The notes under the pieces: model-generated
What the model saw: only the letters and a program-made list of their open reading frames with translations
Told to the model about the DNA's origin: nothing
Database searches by the model: none
Origin: an uncultured Pseudomonadota bacterium
Lineage (GTDB): Bacteria > Pseudomonadota > Gammaproteobacteria > Burkholderiales > Eutrophovitaceae
Length of the DNA stretch: 9,048 bases
Direction of reading: 5' to 3'
Assembly (NCBI GenBank): GCA_937983055.1
Contig: CALJLA010000296.1
Span: forward strand, 1 to 9,048
Position numbers and translations under genes: made by a program
In this document: piece after piece, positions 1-6,712 of the stretch
Position numbering within the stretch: the stretch's first letter is position 1
How the letters are laid out: every line of letters begins with the position of its first letter

Positions 1-70
1 AGTAATGAATTCATATACTTCGAAGAAAACTATTGATTCGCGCACAGACGCCTCCAGAACTATTTCTTCA

Positions 71-97
71 TTGACGACAATAAGTTATTGATATATT
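71..97 (+). promoter_or_regulatory. Candidate promoter of the msh operon
   Basis: A sigma70-like promoter is visible in an AT-rich patch of an otherwise GC-rich window. The -10 hexamer TATATT (92-97) matches the consensus at five of six positions and is preceded by TGA (89-91), an extended -10 element. A -35-like TTGACG lies at 71-76. The spacer is 15 bases, which is short; shifting the -10 to TATTTT (94-99) gives 17. Transcription would start near 104, so the downstream ATG at 128 would have a leader of about 24 bases. The assignment rests on consensus matching only. Confidence 0.55.
78..90. repeat. Inverted repeat in promoter spacer, possible operator
   Basis: CAATAA, one central G, then TTATTG form a perfect 6+1+6 dyad. 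It fills the spacer between the -35-like and -10 hexamers almost symmetrically. A repressor or activator site in this position would control the whole msh operon. No regulator is encoded nearby and I do not recognise the motif. Such short AT-rich dyads also arise by chance. Confidence 0.35.
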
Positions 98-127
98 TTC
101 GCGTTGGTTTTCAACTTTGACCGTGAC

Positions 128-1060
128 ATGTTCGGGCGCAAACAGAATTCGGATCTGGTCGCGGTTCAGATTCTGAGGGATCGCATCGATGTCGCGCGCA
201 TCGCGCGCGGCGCGGCCGCGCGCCCGGTGGTCGAGACGTGCGAGTCCTTTCACCTTGAAGGCGGCACGATTGAGTCGCTGGGCCGTGCGCGGCGCGACCT
301 GCGCCTCGATCGATATCGCTGTTCGACACTGCTCGCAACGGGCGAGTACCAGCTCCAGGTGCTCGACGCGCCCAGCGTGCCGGAGGCCGAAGTCAAGCAG
401 GCGGTGCGCTGGCGCCTCAAAGACGTGCTGGACTACCCGGTGGAGGGCGCGACAGTCGACGTGCTGAGTCTGCCCGGCAATGGGGGCGGCCAGTCGAGGA
501 GCCGCTCGGTCATCGCGGTCGCCGCGCACAACGAGGTTATCGCCGGACGCATGGGCCAATTTTCCGAGGCGCGTGTTCCGCTTGCCGTCATCGATATACC
601 GGAAATGGCGCAACGCAACCTCGCGGCGCTGTTCGAGGTAAACGGCCGCGGTCTGGCCATGCTGTCGTTCGATCAGGAGCGCGGCCTGCTGACCTTCACT
701 GCCGCCGGCGAGCTGTACCTGTCTCGCTCGATTGAGGTGGGCTACACGCAACTGCTGATGGCCGATGCCGAGCAAAAGACACAGTTGTTCGACCGCATCG
801 TTCTGGAATTGCAGCGATCGCTCGATCACTTCGACCGACAGTTCAGCGCCGTCCCCGTGGCCAAGGTGCTGGTGGCCCCGATGCCGGACGATGTCGGTCT
901 GGAGAAGTACCTGATGGAGAACCTGTACGTTCCGGTGCAGACGGCAGCGTTGGATACCGTGATGGACATGGATAAGGTACCCGGCCTGTCGAACAGTGCC
1001 GCACAGGCGCAGCATTTCCTGAATCTCGGCGCTGCCCTTCGCAGCGCGGCAAGCGCCTGA
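128..1060 (+). CDS. mshI: MSHA biogenesis protein MshI (PilM-like)
   Basis: This is a 310-residue cytoplasmic protein with the PilM/MshI-type actin-like fold, expected to dock on the N-terminus of the PilN-like protein encoded next. The N-terminus (VAVQILRDRIDVARI, 11-25) matches the opening strands of the family. The segment VPEAEVKQAVRWRLK (84-98), followed by DYPVEGATVDV (102-112), is typical of MshI. Residues 177-204 (AMLSFDQERGLLTF then a SRSIEV-type strand) look like the second half of the fold. There is no membrane segment or signal peptide. I chose ATG 128 over an in-frame TTG at 104, because the predicted transcription start falls near 104 and the family usually begins close to this Met. 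Neither start has a clear Shine-Dalgarno sequence. The stop overlaps the next start (TGATG). It is the first gene of the operon. Confidence 0.9.
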   Translation: MFGRKQNSDLVAVQILRDRIDVARIARGAAARPVVETCESFHLEGGTIESLGRARRDLRLDRYRCSTLLATGEYQLQVLDAPSVPEAEVKQAVRWRLKDVLDYPVEGATVDVLSLPGNGGGQSRSRSVIAVAAHNEVIAGRMGQFSEARVPLAVIDIPEMAQRNLAALFEVNGRGLAMLSFDQERGLLTFTAAGELYLSRSIEVGYTQLLMADAEQKTQLFDRIVLELQRSLDHFDRQFSAVPVAKVLVAPMPDDVGLEKYLMENLYVPVQTAALDTVMDMDKVPGLSNSAAQAQHFLNLGAALRSAASA

Positions 1061-1701
1061 TGCAGCAGATCAACCTCTACAACCCGGCGTTCGAGCGCAA
1101 GCGCGAATGGCTGTCGCTGCCGGGGCTTGCGGCCGCCTGGGGCGCGGCCGCCGTGCTGGCGTTGCTGGCAATCACGCTGGCGAGCATGCGCACAACCGCG
1201 CTCCAGGACGACCTGGCCCAGCGAACCCAGCAGCGCACGGCTGCGCAAACCGAACTGCGCGAACTGGCGGCCCAGGTCGCCAATCGCCGCGTGGATGCGG
1301 CGCTCGAGCGTGACTTGGCTGGCTTGGAGCAAGATCTCGCCAGCCGACACCAGGTGATGACCACGCTGGGCGCGGGCGCGCTCGGCGACACCAGGGGTTT
1401 CTCGGAGCACCTCAAGGCTTTTGCGCGCCAGTCTTTCGACGGACTGTGGCTGACCGGATTGTCGGTCTCGAATGCCGGACGCGACGTGGTGCTGCAGGGC
1501 AGGGCGCTGCAGCCGGATTTCGTGCCGAGCTACGTGCAGCGCCTCAACCGCGAGCTGGTGATGCGCGGCCATGCCTTTGCCCAGCTGGAGATGCGCAGGC
1601 CGGGCGCCGGCGCGGCGGAGAAGCAGGAGCCCCTGCCGGCGTTCATTGAGTTTCGCCTGGCGACGGCGTCGCCGGAGGCCCAGGCTGGAGGCCGCGAATG
1701 A
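1060..1701 (+). CDS. PilN-domain inner-membrane protein of the MSHA system (MshI2-type)
   Basis: This 213-residue bitopic inner-membrane protein resembles PilN. It opens with QQINLYNPAFERKRE (2-16), the short cytoplasmic INLYNP-type peptide that binds the PilM/MshI partner in type IV pilus systems. One membrane helix follows (about 22-43), then an Ala/Gln/Glu-rich coiled coil (about 45-100). The C-terminal periplasmic domain carries the PilN-like pattern GLWLTGLSVSNAG (128-140) and VVLQGRALQPDFVPSYVQRL (143-162). It is expected to pair with MshJ in the trans-envelope alignment complex. The start overlaps the mshI stop by one base and the end overlaps mshJ by four bases (ATGA), which suggests coupled translation. 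Naming varies between genomes (MshI2 or PilN-domain protein), so no symbol is given. Confidence 0.86.
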   Translation: MQQINLYNPAFERKREWLSLPGLAAAWGAAAVLALLAITLASMRTTALQDDLAQRTQQRTAAQTELRELAAQVANRRVDAALERDLAGLEQDLASRHQVMTTLGAGALGDTRGFSEHLKAFARQSFDGLWLTGLSVSNAGRDVVLQGRALQPDFVPSYVQRLNRELVMRGHAFAQLEMRRPGAGAAEKQEPLPAFIEFRLATASPEAQAGGRE

Positions 1702-2348
1702 AGCAACGCTGGCGGACGCTCGAGGCGAAGTTTGCCAAGCTGGCCAGGCGCGAGCGCCTGATCGTATTTGCCGGAGGCATCGTCGTGATCCTGTTGATCG
1801 GATTTTCGATCCTGGATGCAAGCCTTGCGAAGAACCGCCAGCTCGACAAGCAGTTGACCCAGGTAAACAACGAGCTGGCGCTGTCGCAGGCGCAGGTCAC
1901 GGAACTGAAACGGCAGCTCGCACAGGACCCGGATGCTGTGGCCCGCCAGCGAATCAGCGAGCTGAAAGCCGAAATCGCCGATATCGATGCGCGCGTGCGC
2001 TCCGTGCATCGTGGACTGGTGCCGCCGGATCGGATGGCCGCGGTCCTTGAAGACATGCTTACGCAGAACCGTCGCGTGGAACTGGTGGCGCTGAAGACGC
2101 TGCCGGTCACCACGGTGTCGGGCAATGCCCCGTCGGAAGAAGACCGCTCGGGCGTGTTCAGGCACGGCGTCGAGATCACGCTGGAAGGCAGCTACCTGGC
2201 GTTGCTCGACTACCTGGCACGGCTGGAAAAGCTTCCCTGGCAAATGTTCTGGGCGAAGGCCGAGATGGACGCGAGCGGCTATCCGCGGGTGCGACTGACG
2301 GTGGTGCTGTACACCCTGTCTCTCGACCGACAATGGATGGTGGTCTGA
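1698..2348 (+). CDS. mshJ: MSHA biogenesis protein MshJ (PilO-like)
   Basis: This 216-residue bitopic inner-membrane protein is PilO/GspM-like. It has a basic cytoplasmic N-terminus, one membrane helix (about 21-40, LIVFAGGIVVILLIGFSILD) and a charged coiled coil (about 45-105). The periplasmic domain includes the family segment LVPPDRMAAVLEDML (107-121) and a ferredoxin-like strand and helix around VEITLEGSYLALLDYLARLE (158-177). By analogy with PilN-PilO it should heterodimerise with the preceding PilN-like protein to bridge the cytoplasmic MshI and the periplasmic MshK. A good ribosome-binding site, GGAGG (1687-1691), lies 6 bases before the ATG, and the start overlaps the previous stop as ATGA. 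Length and domain order are normal for the family. Confidence 0.87.
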   Translation: MKQRWRTLEAKFAKLARRERLIVFAGGIVVILLIGFSILDASLAKNRQLDKQLTQVNNELALSQAQVTELKRQLAQDPDAVARQRISELKAEIADIDARVRSVHRGLVPPDRMAAVLEDMLTQNRRVELVALKTLPVTTVSGNAPSEEDRSGVFRHGVEITLEGSYLALLDYLARLEKLPWQMFWAKAEMDASGYPRVRLTVVLYTLSLDRQWMVV

Positions 2349-2350
2349 TC

Positions 2351-2767
2351 ATGAGGCGGCCGACGTTACTTGCTGGAATGGTCCTTGCTGCGGCAGTCGC
2401 GTCGAATGCGGCCGGTGCACAGCAGTTGCGCGACCCGACGCGTCCGCCGGCATTGCTCGGGCCGTCCAAGGGCGAGTCGGGGGCCGGGGAGCGCCGGGCG
2501 GGGCTGAGCCTGCAAAGCATCCTGATCGCCCCGGACCGGCGCTCGGCCATCATCGATGGCCGCCTGCTGAACGTGGGCGAAAGCGTGTCGGGGTTCCGGG
2601 TCGTTGCAATCGAGGAAGGCGCGGTCACGCTGCGGGGGTCGGCGGGACTCCGCCGGCTGGAGTTGTTTCCCGAAGTCGTAAAGCGGCCCGGCCGAATGCC
2701 GGGCGAGGCTGAGTCGCCGGATGCAACCCGCGCGACCGAAACAGGCGCACAGCGAGAAGAAGGCTGA
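2351..2767 (+). CDS. mshK: MSHA biogenesis protein MshK (PilP-like)
   Basis: This is a 138-residue exported periplasmic protein. A signal peptide covers about residues 1-23 (basic MRR, hydrophobic LLAGMVLAAAVA, cleavage probably after AGA), giving a mature start of QQLRDPTRPP. The DPTRPP motif (28-33) is a hallmark of MshK and related PilP-like proteins. A small beta domain follows (54-95; LQSILIAPDRRSAIIDGRLL then VGESVSGFRVVAI), similar to the domain by which PilP and GspC contact the secretin. The tail (110-138) is charged and probably disordered. An in-frame ATG at 2333 would add six residues before the signal peptide and overlap mshJ. I prefer 2351 because it gives a normal signal peptide and lies 2 bases after the mshJ stop, with the weak GGTGGT (2337-2342) upstream. 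There is no lipobox, unlike PilP itself. It should connect the MshJ complex to MshL. Confidence 0.88.
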   Translation: MRRPTLLAGMVLAAAVASNAAGAQQLRDPTRPPALLGPSKGESGAGERRAGLSLQSILIAPDRRSAIIDGRLLNVGESVSGFRVVAIEEGAVTLRGSAGLRRLELFPEVVKRPGRMPGEAESPDATRATETGAQREEG

Positions 2768-4491
2768 TGACGAAGACAGGAAATGCCCTCGTGCGGACGA
2801 TGATCGTGCTGGCGGCGACCGTGCTGGCTGCCTGCGCGAACCTGGAGCCGCGGCCGCCCAAGTTCGAGAGCGCGAAGCGCGAACTCGAGCGCGCCGCTGA
2901 ACATACGCCGCGAGTGCAGCCGCCGGCGGTCACTGACGCCTTGCTGCCGCCGCTGGTGGTGGAAATGCCACAGGTCGACGGCCAGCCCATCGAGCCGCGC
3001 TTCGATCTGCAGGTGAACAATGCGCCGGCGCCCCAGGTATTCATGGCGATCGTGTCAGGCACCCGCTACAGCATGGTGGTGCATCCGGAGGTGAAGAGCA
3101 CGCTGTCGGTCAACCTCAAGGATGTCAGCGTATTCGAGGCGCTGGAAACGATTCGCGAGCTTTACGGCTACGAGTACAAGGTCCAGGGAACGCGCATCAT
3201 GATCCAGCCGGTCGGGCTGCAGACCCGCGTGTTCCAGGTGAACTATCTGCTCAGCCAGCGCAAGGGGCGAACCGAGGTGCGGATCTCCTCCGGGGCGATT
3301 TCCGACTCCACCGCGCCGGGCACCCAGGGGCCGACCAACGCGCCGCTGCCCGGCACCACCTCCAGCCGCGCGCTGGAAAGCAGCCGGGTGACCACTACCT
3401 CGGACAACGATTTCTGGAGCGAACTCGACCGCGCGATCAAGACCCTGGTGGGTACCGAAGGCGGACGCAACGTGGTGGTGAGCCCGCAGGCGGGCGTGAT
3501 CGTGGTGCGGGCACTGCCGGCCGAACTGCGTAGCGTCGCCGATTTCCTGCAGGCCATGTCGGTGGTGGTCGAGCGTCAGGTAATGCTCGAGGCCAAGATT
3601 ATCGAGGTCGAACTGTCCGACCAGTTCCAGGCCGGCGTTAATTGGTCGGCTTTCCGCAGCGGCAGTAACACCCGCGCTGCAGCCGGAGTGTTGACTCCAG
3701 GCACCACGCTGTCAACGAGCGGCACTCTTTCCACGTTCACCGCCACCAGTCCTGACGGATCGGTTGCGGCAAACTCAACCCTGTCCTCCAATCTCGGTGG
3801 GGTCTCGGGCTCCATCGCGACCGGGCAGGGCACGCCGGGCGCGCTGTTCGGGCTGGCGTTCCAGACCAGCAATTTTGCGGCACTGATTTCGTTCCTGGAA
3901 ACCCAGGGCAATCTGCAGGTGCTGTCGAGCCCGCGCATTGCCACTCTGAACAACCAGAAGGCGGTGCTGAAGGTCGGCACCGACGAATTCTTCGTGACAA
4001 ATGTCACCACGAATACTACGGTTACCGGCACCACCAGCACCCAATCGCCGACCATTACCGTGCAGCCCTTCTTCTCCGGCGTGGCGCTGGATGTGACGCC
4101 CCAGATCGACGCCAACAACATGATCACCCTGCATATTCATCCTTCGGTCAGCAACGTGATCGAGCGCACCGAGGACATCGATCTCGGCACCATCGTCAGG
4201 GTGGCTGACGGCAATATCGTGGCGATCGGCGGTCTGATGAAGGAAGTGCAGGCCCGGGACCGCAGTCAGGTGCCTGGTATCGGCAACGTGCCGGTGGTCG
4301 GCAATCTCTTCAGGAAGGCCAACAGCAGCACCATCAAGAGCGAGCTCGTCATCCTGCTTAAGCCGACCGTTATTCAGGGGCCGTCGAGTTGGCAGCAGGA
4401 TATACTCGACACACGTGATCGCCTTGGTACGTTCAATGCCCCTGACGCCGCCGGCGCCCGGAACCCTAACCCCGCCACACCTGCGCGCTGA
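2767..4491 (+). CDS. mshL: MSHA secretin MshL, outer-membrane lipoprotein
   Basis: This 574-residue secretin forms the gated outer-membrane ring through which the pilus exits. It has a lipoprotein signal peptide with lipobox LAAC, Cys23 being the lipidated residue. Ala at +2 fits outer-membrane sorting. An STN/N0-like domain lies at about 78-150 (STLSVNLKDVSVFEALETIR, 111-130), an N1/secretin-N domain at about 155-265, and the secretin beta-barrel domain at about 268-536. Conserved secretin signatures include RQVMLEAKIIEVELS (270-284), VLSSPRIATLNNQKA (385-399), VPGIGNVPVVGNLFR (502-516) and ELVILLKPTVI (526-536). The segment FFVTNVTTNTT followed by PFFSGVALDVTPQID (434-448) is typical of MshL rather than PilQ. 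Residues 293-350 are Ser/Thr/Gly-rich and probably form a surface or lumen loop. The start overlaps the mshK stop by one base, with GAAGG (2759-2763) upstream. Confidence 0.97.
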   Translation: MTKTGNALVRTMIVLAATVLAACANLEPRPPKFESAKRELERAAEHTPRVQPPAVTDALLPPLVVEMPQVDGQPIEPRFDLQVNNAPAPQVFMAIVSGTRYSMVVHPEVKSTLSVNLKDVSVFEALETIRELYGYEYKVQGTRIMIQPVGLQTRVFQVNYLLSQRKGRTEVRISSGAISDSTAPGTQGPTNAPLPGTTSSRALESSRVTTTSDNDFWSELDRAIKTLVGTEGGRNVVVSPQAGVIVVRALPAELRSVADFLQAMSVVVERQVMLEAKIIEVELSDQFQAGVNWSAFRSGSNTRAAAGVLTPGTTLSTSGTLSTFTATSPDGSVAANSTLSSNLGGVSGSIATGQGTPGALFGLAFQTSNFAALISFLETQGNLQVLSSPRIATLNNQKAVLKVGTDEFFVTNVTTNTTVTGTTSTQSPTITVQPFFSGVALDVTPQIDANNMITLHIHPSVSNVIERTEDIDLGTIVRVADGNIVAIGGLMKEVQARDRSQVPGIGNVPVVGNLFRKANSSTIKSELVILLKPTVIQGPSSWQQDILDTRDRLGTFNAPDAAGARNPNPATPAR

Positions 4492-4495
4492 GTCT

Positions 4496-4520
4496 GGCGC
4501 CGGCGCAAAAACGCGGCGCC
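4496..4520 (+). other. GC-rich hairpin between mshL and mshM
   Basis: GGCGCCG (4496-4502) pairs perfectly with CGGCGCC (4514-4520). Two further inner pairs can form around a one-base bulge, leaving a CAAAAA loop. It lies 5 bases after the mshL stop and 22 bases before the mshM start. No U-tract follows, so it is a poor intrinsic terminator. It could protect the 3' end of upstream mRNA or weaken transcription into mshM. The structure is seen directly; the role is inference. Confidence 0.45.
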
Positions 4521-4542
4521 CCGGCGAGCGGAGTGCGTAGAG

Positions 4543-5433
4543 ATGTATCGCGCGCATTTCGGCCTGCGCGAACCGCCGTTCGGACTGACGCCGGATACCA
4601 CCTTTGCGTTCGCATGCACATCGCACCAGGAAGCGCTGAATGTGCTGCTGGTCGCAGTCGCCACCGGCGAGGGCTTCATCAAGATCACGGGCGAAGTCGG
4701 CATGGGCAAGACGCTGCTGTGCCGGCGCTTTCTCACCACGCTCACGGCCGACCAGGTGGCCGCTTACCTGCCCAACCCCATGCTCGACCCGCGCGGCTTG
4801 TTGCTGGCGCTGGCTGAGGAGCTGCATGCGCAAGTCGACAAGAACGACGACCAGCATCACCTGATCAAGGCGTTAAGCCACGCCTTGCTGGATTTCGCCC
4901 GCGAGGGCCGCCGCGTGATCGTGTGCATCGACGAGGCGCAGGCGATGCCCGAGGAAACTCTCGAAGCGCTGCGCCTGTTGTCCAATCTGGAGACCGAGAA
5001 ACGCAAGCTCATGCAGGTCATCCTGTTCGGTCAACCCGAGCTCGATGTCAAGCTTGCGCGGCCTTCGGTGCGCCAGCTCAATCAGCGCATCACCTTCAAC
5101 CACGATCTGGGCGGCCTGTCCCGGCGCGAAGTGGAGTACTACGTCGCGCACCGCCTGCGCGTGGCCGGTTACGCGGGCACACGGTTGTTCGGCTCGGCGG
5201 CAATCGATGCGTTGTACCAGGTGAGTCGTGGCGTGCCGCGGCTGATCAATGTGGTGGCGCACAAGGCGATGCTGGCGGCCTATGGCGAAGGCAAGCAGGT
5301 GGTCACGCGCAGGCACGTCGAGCGCGCGGCAGAGGACACACCGGCGGCGTTTCATGCAACCCGCTGGCGCACGCCGGCATTAGTGGGCGCAGTGGCCGGG
5401 CTCGGCCTTGCAATCTGGTTTTACTGGCTATGA
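4543..5433 (+). CDS. mshM: MSHA biogenesis ATPase MshM (ExeA/GspA-like AAA protein)
   Basis: This is a 296-residue AAA-family ATPase. The N-terminal YRAHFGLREPPFGLTPD (2-18) is characteristic of the MshM/ExeA/GspA group. The Walker A motif is GEVGMGKT (50-57, Lys56). The Walker B motif is VIVCIDEAQ (125-133, Asp130-Glu131). A sensor-1-like strand VILFGQPELD lies at 159-168 and a sensor-2-like SRGVPRLIN at 228-236. The C-terminus ends in one hydrophobic helix (about 279-296), so it is probably tail-anchored in the inner membrane with the ATPase in the cytoplasm. It lacks the long periplasmic peptidoglycan-binding part of full ExeA. In related systems such ATPases help insert the secretin through the cell wall; that role here is inferred. 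GGAG (4530-4533) lies 9 bases before the ATG. The stop overlaps mshN as ATGA. Confidence 0.93.
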   Translation: MYRAHFGLREPPFGLTPDTTFAFACTSHQEALNVLLVAVATGEGFIKITGEVGMGKTLLCRRFLTTLTADQVAAYLPNPMLDPRGLLLALAEELHAQVDKNDDQHHLIKALSHALLDFAREGRRVIVCIDEAQAMPEETLEALRLLSNLETEKRKLMQVILFGQPELDVKLARPSVRQLNQRITFNHDLGGLSRREVEYYVAHRLRVAGYAGTRLFGSAAIDALYQVSRGVPRLINVVAHKAMLAAYGEGKQVVTRRHVERAAEDTPAAFHATRWRTPALVGAVAGLGLAIWFYWL

Positions 5434-6701
5434 GTCTGATCAATCAGCTGCTCAAGGATCTGGAAAAACGGCATGCCACCGGCAGTGACGTGTCCCCGAT
5501 GGCGCCGCAGGCGCGCTCGCTGCCGGAACGCCGGCCACCGGTGGTTCCGGTGCTCGTGGGTGTAGTGCTGCTTGCCGTTGGAGGGGCTGCCGCCTACATG
5601 AGCTGGCAGCAGTGGCAGGCGCAGCAGAGCTCGGCCGCGAAGACGGCGACGGGACAACGAACTGCGGAGCGAGTCGACGAAGCCGGGCCGCCGCCTGCGA
5701 TCACCGGAGCGGCCGCACCGGAAGTGCAGCAAGCGCTGCTGGTCCCGGTGTTTCAGTTGTCGGCCGAGCTGAGCGCCGTGCCGGCGCCTGCGACGCGCGC
5801 GGAGGCGCCGCCGCCGGCGCCGGTCAGGCCGTCCGCGCCGTCGAAGCCGGCGAAGCCCAGGAACGACAAAACCGTGTCGGACGCGGCCGTCGCGCGAGGT
5901 CAGCCGAAGGAGAGCGTGCCGCCGCCCGCCGCGTCACCAGATAAGCCGGCATTGCAGGCCACGGAGGCAAGTTCCCCCACGCCCGCTCGGCCCGCAACGG
6001 CCGAGGCCGAGCCCGCGCCGCCGAAAGCCCGCAGCCCGGGCGCAGACAGTGTGGAAGAGATCGTCATCCCCGGCGACCTGCCCTCGCCGCCGATCGAAAA
6101 GCAGGCACGGGAGCTCACGGCTTACGAGCGCGCGGAGAACCAGTTCCGCCTGGGCGCCGGCAAGCTGCGGCAGGGGCGCCTGACAGATGCCGAAGCGGCG
6201 TTTCGCGCCGCACTGAAGGAGGATCGCTCGCACCTGGCCGCGCGCCAGGCGCTGATCGGCCTGCTGGTCGACTCGAGGCGCTTTGAGGACGCGGAACAGG
6301 TGCTGCGCGAGGCGCTGGCCGTGAATCCGCGGCAGCCGCGGCACGCGATGCTGCTCGCGCGCCTGGAACTGGATCGCGGCGACGCTGCGGCGGCGGTAAG
6401 CACGCTGGAGGCCGTCCGGCCGTACGTCGGCGCCGACGCCGAGTATCACGCCTTCCTCGCGGCTGCGCTGCAACGACAGGATCGTCATGCCGAGGCGGCG
6501 GCCCACTACCGGAACGCGCTTGCGCTGTCGCCTGGAAACCCCGTCTGGCTGATGGGGCTGGGCATCAGCCTCCGCGCCCTGGAGCAGTACGCAGACGCGC
6601 GCGATGCCTTTCTGCGGGCTGCCGAACCGCGCGTGCTTAACGCCGAATTGCAGCGCTTCGTCGAATCCCAGTACCAGGAGCTGACGGTGCGCCAGCGCTG
6701 A
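5430..6701 (+). CDS. mshN: MSHA biogenesis TPR protein MshN
   Basis: This 423-residue membrane-anchored scaffold begins MSLINQLLKDLEKRHA, the diagnostic MshN N-terminus. One membrane helix follows (about 37-57, VVPVLVGVVLLAVGGAAAY). Residues about 80-225 form a long Pro/Ala-rich, probably disordered linker suited to spanning the periplasm. The C-terminal part (about 232-405) holds four to five TPR-like repeats, for example AENQFRLGAGKLRQG with DAEAAFRAALKED (from 236), FEDAEQVLREALAVNP (285-300) and HAEAAAHYRNALALSPGN (353-370). The open frame extends upstream to 4923, but that part overlaps mshM and lacks family similarity. ATG 5430 is chosen for the MshN N-terminus and the ATGA overlap. No Shine-Dalgarno sequence is visible, so translation probably depends on coupling to mshM. 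It is the last msh gene here. Confidence 0.94.
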   Translation: MSLINQLLKDLEKRHATGSDVSPMAPQARSLPERRPPVVPVLVGVVLLAVGGAAAYMSWQQWQAQQSSAAKTATGQRTAERVDEAGPPPAITGAAAPEVQQALLVPVFQLSAELSAVPAPATRAEAPPPAPVRPSAPSKPAKPRNDKTVSDAAVARGQPKESVPPPAASPDKPALQATEASSPTPARPATAEAEPAPPKARSPGADSVEEIVIPGDLPSPPIEKQARELTAYERAENQFRLGAGKLRQGRLTDAEAAFRAALKEDRSHLAARQALIGLLVDSRRFEDAEQVLREALAVNPRQPRHAMLLARLELDRGDAAAAVSTLEAVRPYVGADAEYHAFLAAALQRQDRHAEAAAHYRNALALSPGNPVWLMGLGISLRALEQYADARDAFLRAAEPRVLNAELQRFVESQYQELTVRQR

Positions 6702-6712
6702 TGCGCCATCAG
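6698..6712. repeat. Palindrome spanning both convergent stop codons
   Basis: CTGATG, CGC, CATCAG is a perfect 6+3+6 inverted repeat. It contains the mshN stop (TGA 6699-6701) and, on the other strand, the comF stop (TCA 6709-6711). It could act as a weak bidirectional hairpin at the ends of both messages. The stem is short and no T-run flanks it, so an efficient terminator is not supported. Confidence 0.35.

Noticed and set aside
18..25. CTTCGAAG palindrome in the AT-rich left edge
   Set aside because: Eight-base palindromes are common by chance, and it is too far upstream of the promoter for a clear role.
1..127. AT-rich left edge as a sign of horizontal transfer or a mobile-element end
   Set aside because: Only about 100 bases are visible, with no terminal repeat or target duplication. 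A promoter explains the AT richness, and the genes downstream match the rest of the window in base composition.
68..1015. Long minus-strand open frame opposite mshI (315 codons)
   Set aside because: Its His/Gln/Arg-rich composition is typical of the antisense of a GC-rich gene. It has no recognisable motif and no ribosome-binding site, and it would cover the msh promoter.
3775..4860. Minus-strand open frame of 361 codons opposite mshL and mshM
   Set aside because: It crosses two well-supported genes and the intergenic hairpin, and its composition is that of a shadow frame.
4923..5429. Upstream extension of the mshN reading frame, adding about 169 residues
   Set aside because: It lies wholly inside mshM in another frame, has a low-complexity Arg/Ala/Gly composition and no family similarity. 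The recognisable MshN N-terminus starts at 5430.
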